From the NCBI GenBank assembly GCA_015655535.1, contig JAATEW010000233.1, positions 1 through 11,500 on the forward strand: a stretch of 11,500 nt of DNA, written 5' to 3'. The notes under the pieces were generated by a model, which was not told the origin of the DNA, made no database searches, and saw nothing but the letters and a program-made list of their open reading frames with translations. The stretch's first letter is position 1, and the number at the start of each line of letters is the position of its first letter. Of this stretch, positions 8,348-11,500 are shown in pieces. The position numbers were made by a program, and so were the translations under genes. The stretch comes from Hyphomicrobiales bacterium. Its GTDB lineage: Bacteria; Pseudomonadota; Alphaproteobacteria; Rhizobiales; Beijerinckiaceae.

Positions 8348-8626
8348 GATCGCCATTTTGGCTAATGGGCGGCTTCTTCCCGAACGATACGGCCCGCTTT
8401 TTCAACTCTATCGCGTAATGCGCCTAGATTATCGTTCTGCCGACCGTGCTGGAATCAGCATCACGGGCACAAAACCCGTCGCCCAAAAGCGTGGCGGAGA
8501 AACTAGCTCTGGAAGCCCTTATAGAGTAAGGATATATTTCGTTGCGGAGCATGCGTCTTTGCTTTGCCAAAAGACGTGCCGGGACCATGTTTCAACATTT
8601 GGATTTGGTGCCCGACGGGGAGCATT
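8348..8626. other. Gene-free gap before the radical SAM gene, with a weak terminator candidate
   Basis: I see no convincing gene in these 279 bases. GGGC (8367-8370) could pair with GCCC (8392-8395) over a long loop before five T residues (8398-8402), a poor terminator for the SpsF-like gene. ACGGG/CCCGT (8463-8467 and 8475-8479) form a 5-bp hairpin of unknown meaning. TATATT at 8533-8538 would serve as a -10 box for the next gene, but no -35 box stands at proper distance. A frame open from ATG 8418 to 8657 would encode 79 residues overlapping the radical SAM start; it lacks a ribosome site and any recognisable family. The composition turns more A/T-rich along this gap. Confidence 0.5.
8617..8622 (+). 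promoter_or_regulatory. Ribosome binding site deciding the radical SAM start
   Basis: GGGGAG lies four bases before ATG 8627. It favours this start over the upstream TTG at 8564, which has no such site. Confidence 0.5.
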
Positions 8627-10048
8627 ATGGCGATACTCGATTTCGGCACAACATTGATGGATACCGATGAAATAGCGAAGATCGTAGGCGCTATACCTGC
8701 CTATCCTGGAAAGATATCTTTCGCCCGCGATGTTGATGCTCTCAGCCGCTCCTTGTACAAACGCGCGGGCAGTCGCTATCCAAGCAAGACGTATACTAAA
8801 TTAATCATTTTGAAATTGGCCAATTTGCTGCTTGCTCAGCATGCGGCCTACCATCGTCATAGCAGCATACTTGCGCGTCCGATCCAGCTCTTGATTGATC
8901 CCGCGAATACATGCCAGTTGCAGTGTCCAGGCTGTGTACACAGCCGAACCGCCGCCGAAATGAAAAAAGCCGGAGCAGATAATGTGTTCGACTGGCCCGA
9001 CGGTAACATGGCGCCGGAGACCTTCGACACCATCGAAAATCAATTCGTACCTTATGCCTTTGCGTCGGTTTTCTTCAATTACGGCGAGCCGCTGATCAAC
9101 AAACATTTTCCGGACATGGTGCGTCAAGCAGGCGCTTATCTCAACTATACATGGACATCCACCAACTTGTCCCTGAGCTTTGACGTCGATGACGTCGTCT
9201 CCTCCGGGCTGGATCTGATCACTCTATCCATTGATGGAACGTCGCAGCAAACGCTTGAACGGTACCGGCAGCGTGCCAAATGGGATTTATGCCTGGAGAA
9301 TATGAAGAAGCTTGTGGAGGCGAAGCGGCGGCTCCAAAGCCGGATTTTCATATGCTGGCAGTTTTTGACTTTCGAGCACAATTTACATGAAGTTTCGCAA
9401 GCTCTCGATCTGGCAAAAGAGATAGGGATTGACTGTGTTCACGTCGCCAGACCTTTCGATGTGAGCAGTTATGATCCTGATATAAAGGTCGCGGTGTCAC
9501 CCTACGAAGGATGGCACAATTTCAATCCGGATCAGACCCGGGCCGGACTGGTACCAAAAGAGCAGCTCGCGGCCCTTGAAGCGCGGTCGGAGAAAATCGA
9601 TGCCTTGTTCGACGAAACTTGGGAGCATCGGATTCAGAGGTTCGGTATCGAGGAAGAGGAAAGCCGCGCCGGAGGGCCGACCTGCAACTGGCTATATCAA
9701 AATATCACTTTCGATGCAGCGAAACGGACCATGCCTTGTTGTGGAGCGCCGACAACGCGAAATGTCCATTTGGCGTTCGGGAGCCTCGATCAGGCCAATG
9801 TTGATGTCGTCAATACAAAGGACGCAAAACTTTCGAGACTCTTTTTTGGCGATCGGGATGCTTTCCACGAGAAAGCAAAGGGCTCCGAGCGGGTCACTTA
9901 TTGCGCCAACTGCCCGGCTCCGCCACCTGATCAGTTCGACCGCGAAACCAATCTGCCAGTGTCGCTCTTCTATTTGGATGCAGGTGTTTTATTGACCCCT
10001 GAATCGATTGGTTCGTTGACGAAGTGGAGCAATGCCAAAACGATATAA
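8627..10048 (+). CDS. Radical SAM protein with C-terminal SPASM-type domain
   Basis: This 473-residue protein is a radical S-adenosylmethionine enzyme: a [4Fe-4S] cluster cleaves SAM to start radical chemistry on an unknown substrate. The cluster motif CxxxCxxC is Cys96, Cys100 and Cys103 in CQLQCPGC, and the SAM-binding GEP motif is at 153-155 (NYGEPL). A SPASM-like auxiliary-cluster region has Cys353, the pair Cys371/Cys372 (TMPCCGAP) and Cys426/Cys429 (CANCP). Residues 1-90 form an uncharacterised N-terminal extension. ATG 8627 is chosen because GGGGAG (8617-8622) precedes it; a TTG at 8564 would add 21 residues unlike this family. SPASM enzymes modify peptides, proteins, sugars or other small molecules, and no precursor peptide is visible nearby. 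Hand counts of 60-base stretches give 43% (8761), 53% (8881) and 40% (9361) G+C, against 70% at 7741, suggesting transferred DNA. Confidence 0.93.
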   Translation: MAILDFGTTLMDTDEIAKIVGAIPAYPGKISFARDVDALSRSLYKRAGSRYPSKTYTKLIILKLANLLLAQHAAYHRHSSILARPIQLLIDPANTCQLQCPGCVHSRTAAEMKKAGADNVFDWPDGNMAPETFDTIENQFVPYAFASVFFNYGEPLINKHFPDMVRQAGAYLNYTWTSTNLSLSFDVDDVVSSGLDLITLSIDGTSQQTLERYRQRAKWDLCLENMKKLVEAKRRLQSRIFICWQFLTFEHNLHEVSQALDLAKEIGIDCVHVARPFDVSSYDPDIKVAVSPYEGWHNFNPDQTRAGLVPKEQLAALEARSEKIDALFDETWEHRIQRFGIEEEESRAGGPTCNWLYQNITFDAAKRTMPCCGAPTTRNVHLAFGSLDQANVDVVNTKDAKLSRLFFGDRDAFHEKAKGSERVTYCANCPAPPPDQFDRETNLPVSLFYLDAGVLLTPESIGSLTKWSNAKTI

Positions 10049-10098
10049 GTATTGCGTATAGCAAGGGCTCCTATCTTTATCGAGGCGGCGTTGATCGT

Positions 10099-11007
10099 TC
10101 ACGACCGTGCCATCAGTTCCACCGCCAGCCCATAAAGCCTGAAACGCGTGGCTTCCGGCAGACCGCTCAGCGTTTCGAGATAGATCTGCCCGACGCGGCA
10201 CATGCGCATGTCTTGGATCGGCGGATCGGCCGATTTGCCGTCGAGCAAGGCTTCGATCTCGGCCGTGTTGAGGCCCTGGTCGCGCAAGGCTTTTTCGAGT
10301 ATTTGGAAATCGCTCTCGCTCGGCGCCGCACGTTCAATCTTGCTCGCCTGTCCGTCGGTGATGGCGTCCAATCCGGTGAGCGCCATATCCGAGACGAGCG
10401 CCCGATTGTCCGAGGAGAATGAGAAAAAGCCGCGGCTCGCGCCGCCATAGAGGAAATCGACGCAAAGACGCTGGTCCTTGGTGCCGAGCGCCCGCATCAT
10501 CGTCAATTGCATATCGAAAATCTTTTGCAGCGCGGGACCATTGGCTTTGGCCGCCAATATCCCATGCGACAGACGCAAGGAGCGCACGGCTTCCGACATC
10601 ATGGCATCTATATCGTCCGTCTCGCCGGCTGACGCCGCGCGCTTGGCGAAAGTCTCCATGATCGTCTCATATTCGCTCGGGAAGACGAGCTTCAGCCGGT
10701 CGAAGAAGCGCATATATTCGGGCGATTGCGCGAGTTGCGCTTCGATCTTCTGGCGCATGTCCGCGCGTGCGGCGAGATCTGCGCCGGACGGCTGATCCGG
10801 CGCGGTAACATGCGTATTGACGATCTTGGCCGGAGCAGGCTGATCGGTTTTGAGCGCCTGTTGGATGAGGCTCCAGCCGAGGATGAGCGAGGCTATGGCT
10901 GCGAGGCCCAAAAGCGCCAGCCGCAGGTCGTCAATGCTCAGGCGGCTGAGCCGTTCCTGTAAGCCCTGTAATTTCATGCCGCTGTTACTATCACGGTTTT
11001 CTGACAT
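10099..11007 (-). CDS. Single-pass membrane-anchored protein of unknown function
   Basis: I do not recognise a family for this 302-residue protein (read from ATG 11007). A short polar N-terminus is followed by one hydrophobic segment (about 29-50, LALLGLAAIASLILGW), then a Pro/Ala-rich linker and a mostly helical soluble domain (about 75-300). The layout suggests a type II inner-membrane protein with a periplasmic domain. Only two cysteines are present, Cys182 and Cys270, which could form a disulphide if exported. The start is uncertain: the frame stays open to 11142, ATG 11022 and ATG 10977 are alternatives, and none has a well-spaced ribosome site (a run of five G abuts ATG 11007). The gene converges with the radical SAM gene across 50 bases with no clear terminator. 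It lies 67 bases after the PLP-enzyme gene on the same strand and could share its transcript. Confidence 0.78.
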   Translation of the reverse strand: MSENRDSNSGMKLQGLQERLSRLSIDDLRLALLGLAAIASLILGWSLIQQALKTDQPAPAKIVNTHVTAPDQPSGADLAARADMRQKIEAQLAQSPEYMRFFDRLKLVFPSEYETIMETFAKRAASAGETDDIDAMMSEAVRSLRLSHGILAAKANGPALQKIFDMQLTMMRALGTKDQRLCVDFLYGGASRGFFSFSSDNRALVSDMALTGLDAITDGQASKIERAAPSESDFQILEKALRDQGLNTAEIEALLDGKSADPPIQDMRMCRVGQIYLETLSGLPEATRFRLYGLAVELMARS

Positions 11008-11064
11008 CCCCCAAGATAGCATGACAGGGGAAAGCCGCGACACAGGGCGGCGCGGAGCAGCGTT

Positions 11065-11086
11065 AAGACGCCCCTTAAGCCGTCTT
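11065..11086 (-). other. Small hairpin over the stop codon of the PLP-enzyme gene
   Basis: AAGACG (11065-11070) and CGTCTT (11081-11086) form a 6-bp stem with a 10-base loop that contains the TAA stop. No T run follows on the minus strand, so it is at best a weak terminator or a processing site before the next minus-strand gene. Confidence 0.25.
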
Positions 11087-11500
11087 GTGCATGCGCTCGA
11101 AACCGGCGGCGAGATCCGCCTTGAGGTCCTCGATATCCTCAAGCCCGATCGAGAAGCGCAAAGCCGGGCCTTGCGGCGCCCAAGGGGTCGCCGTGCGGTA
11201 GGTCTTGCAGTCGAAGGGGATCACGAGGCTCTCGAAGCCGCCCCAGGAAAAGCCCATGCCGAAGAGTTCGAGGCCGTCGAGACAGGCGGCGAGCGCCTTT
11301 TGCGAACAGGGCGCGAGCAGGATGGAAAACAGGCCCGAGGAGCCCTGAAAATCGCGTTTCCAGATCTCATGTCCAGGGCAGGAAGGCAGGGCCGGATGCA
11401 GCACCTTGACCACTTCCTTGCGGGTTGAAAGCCATTGCGCCATGGCGAGACCCTGGCGCTCGGCCTCCTTGAGGCGCAACTCGAGCGTGCGCATGCCGCG
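11075..11500 (-). CDS. metC: Cystathionine beta-lyase-like PLP enzyme, C-terminal part, cut by the window edge
   Basis: This is the last 141 residues of a Cys/Met-metabolism PLP-dependent enzyme, a cytoplasmic family of transsulphuration. The reading frame runs on through the window end, so an ATG at 11494 is internal. Family features, numbered from that Met, are LELRLKEAERQG near the start, GMGFSWGGFESLVIP (79-93) and the Arg113-containing segment GPALRFSIGLEDIEDLKADL (109-128), where the conserved Arg binds the substrate carboxylate. The SWGGFESL pattern with PCS and an aromatic residue nearby fits cystathionine beta-lyase (cystathionine to homocysteine, pyruvate and ammonia) better than gamma-synthase, but the PLP-lysine half is outside the window, so a related lyase is possible. 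It ends with TAA and is followed by the membrane-anchored gene. Confidence 0.88.
   Translation of the reverse strand, partial: RGMRTLELRLKEAERQGLAMAQWLSTRKEVVKVLHPALPSCPGHEIWKRDFQGSSGLFSILLAPCSQKALAACLDGLELFGMGFSWGGFESLVIPFDCKTYRTATPWAPQGPALRFSIGLEDIEDLKADLAAGFERMHKTA

Noticed and set aside
8564..8626. N-terminal extension of the radical SAM protein from TTG 8564
   Set aside because: The 21 extra residues look like translated non-coding sequence, and ATG 8627 has its own GGGGAG site.
8418..8657. Possible 79-residue gene ahead of the radical SAM gene, considered as a precursor peptide
   Set aside because: There is no ribosome site before ATG 8418, it overlaps the radical SAM start, and it lacks a leader-core layout or recognisable motif.
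8348..10098. Insertion sequence or integrative element bringing in the radical SAM gene
   Set aside because: I searched the edges by eye for direct or inverted repeats, a tRNA end or a transposase/integrase remnant and found none, so only compositional evidence of transfer remains.
10024..10422. Plus-strand open frame downstream of the radical SAM gene
   Set aside because: It lies opposite the membrane-anchored gene, has no ribosome site and no recognisable domain; it is an antisense shadow.

Overview
The window looks like chromosome of an alphaproteobacterium of the Rhizobiales (Hyphomicrobiales). The reasons are the high G+C of most genes, strong G/C preference at third codon positions, and the run Do-family protease, OmpR-type response regulator, histidine kinase, glnE, an order typical of that group. 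A methylotroph or Beijerinckia-like relative is possible, but no gene here decides it.

Layout. Positions 1-1491 (+) carry the 3' part of a DegP/HtrA-type periplasmic protease, closed by a strong intrinsic terminator (1527-1561). A compact run follows on the same strand: response regulator (1586-2269), sensor kinase (2253-3710, overlapping it by 17 bases) and glnE (3707-6661, ATGA overlap with the kinase). After an 85-base gap come an unrecognised protein with a basic N-terminus (6747-7583) and a SpsF-like nucleotidyltransferase-fold protein (7625-8347) whose NTP-binding signature is degenerate. A 279-base gap (8348-8626) without a convincing gene leads to a radical SAM/SPASM protein (8627-10048) with clearly lower G+C than its neighbours. 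The minus strand then carries a membrane-anchored protein of unknown function (10099-11007) and the C-terminal part of a cystathionine beta-lyase-like PLP enzyme (11075-11500, cut by the window edge).

How the genes work together. The protease and the two-component system fit an envelope-stress theme: the kinase has a periplasmic sensor region and the protease clears misfolded periplasmic proteins. GlnE adjusts glutamine synthetase activity by adenylylation and is translationally coupled to the kinase gene, although its biochemical role is nitrogen control. The SpsF-like and radical SAM proteins could both belong to surface glycan or other small-molecule modification, but nothing in the window fixes a substrate.

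No rRNA, tRNA, CRISPR array, insertion sequence or complete mobile element is visible. The least ordinary part is 8348-10098, a compositionally distinct block that is probably acquired DNA. Two smaller points are the possibly leaderless start of the response regulator and the degenerate catalytic loop of the SpsF-like protein. I did not find a clear new multi-gene system.
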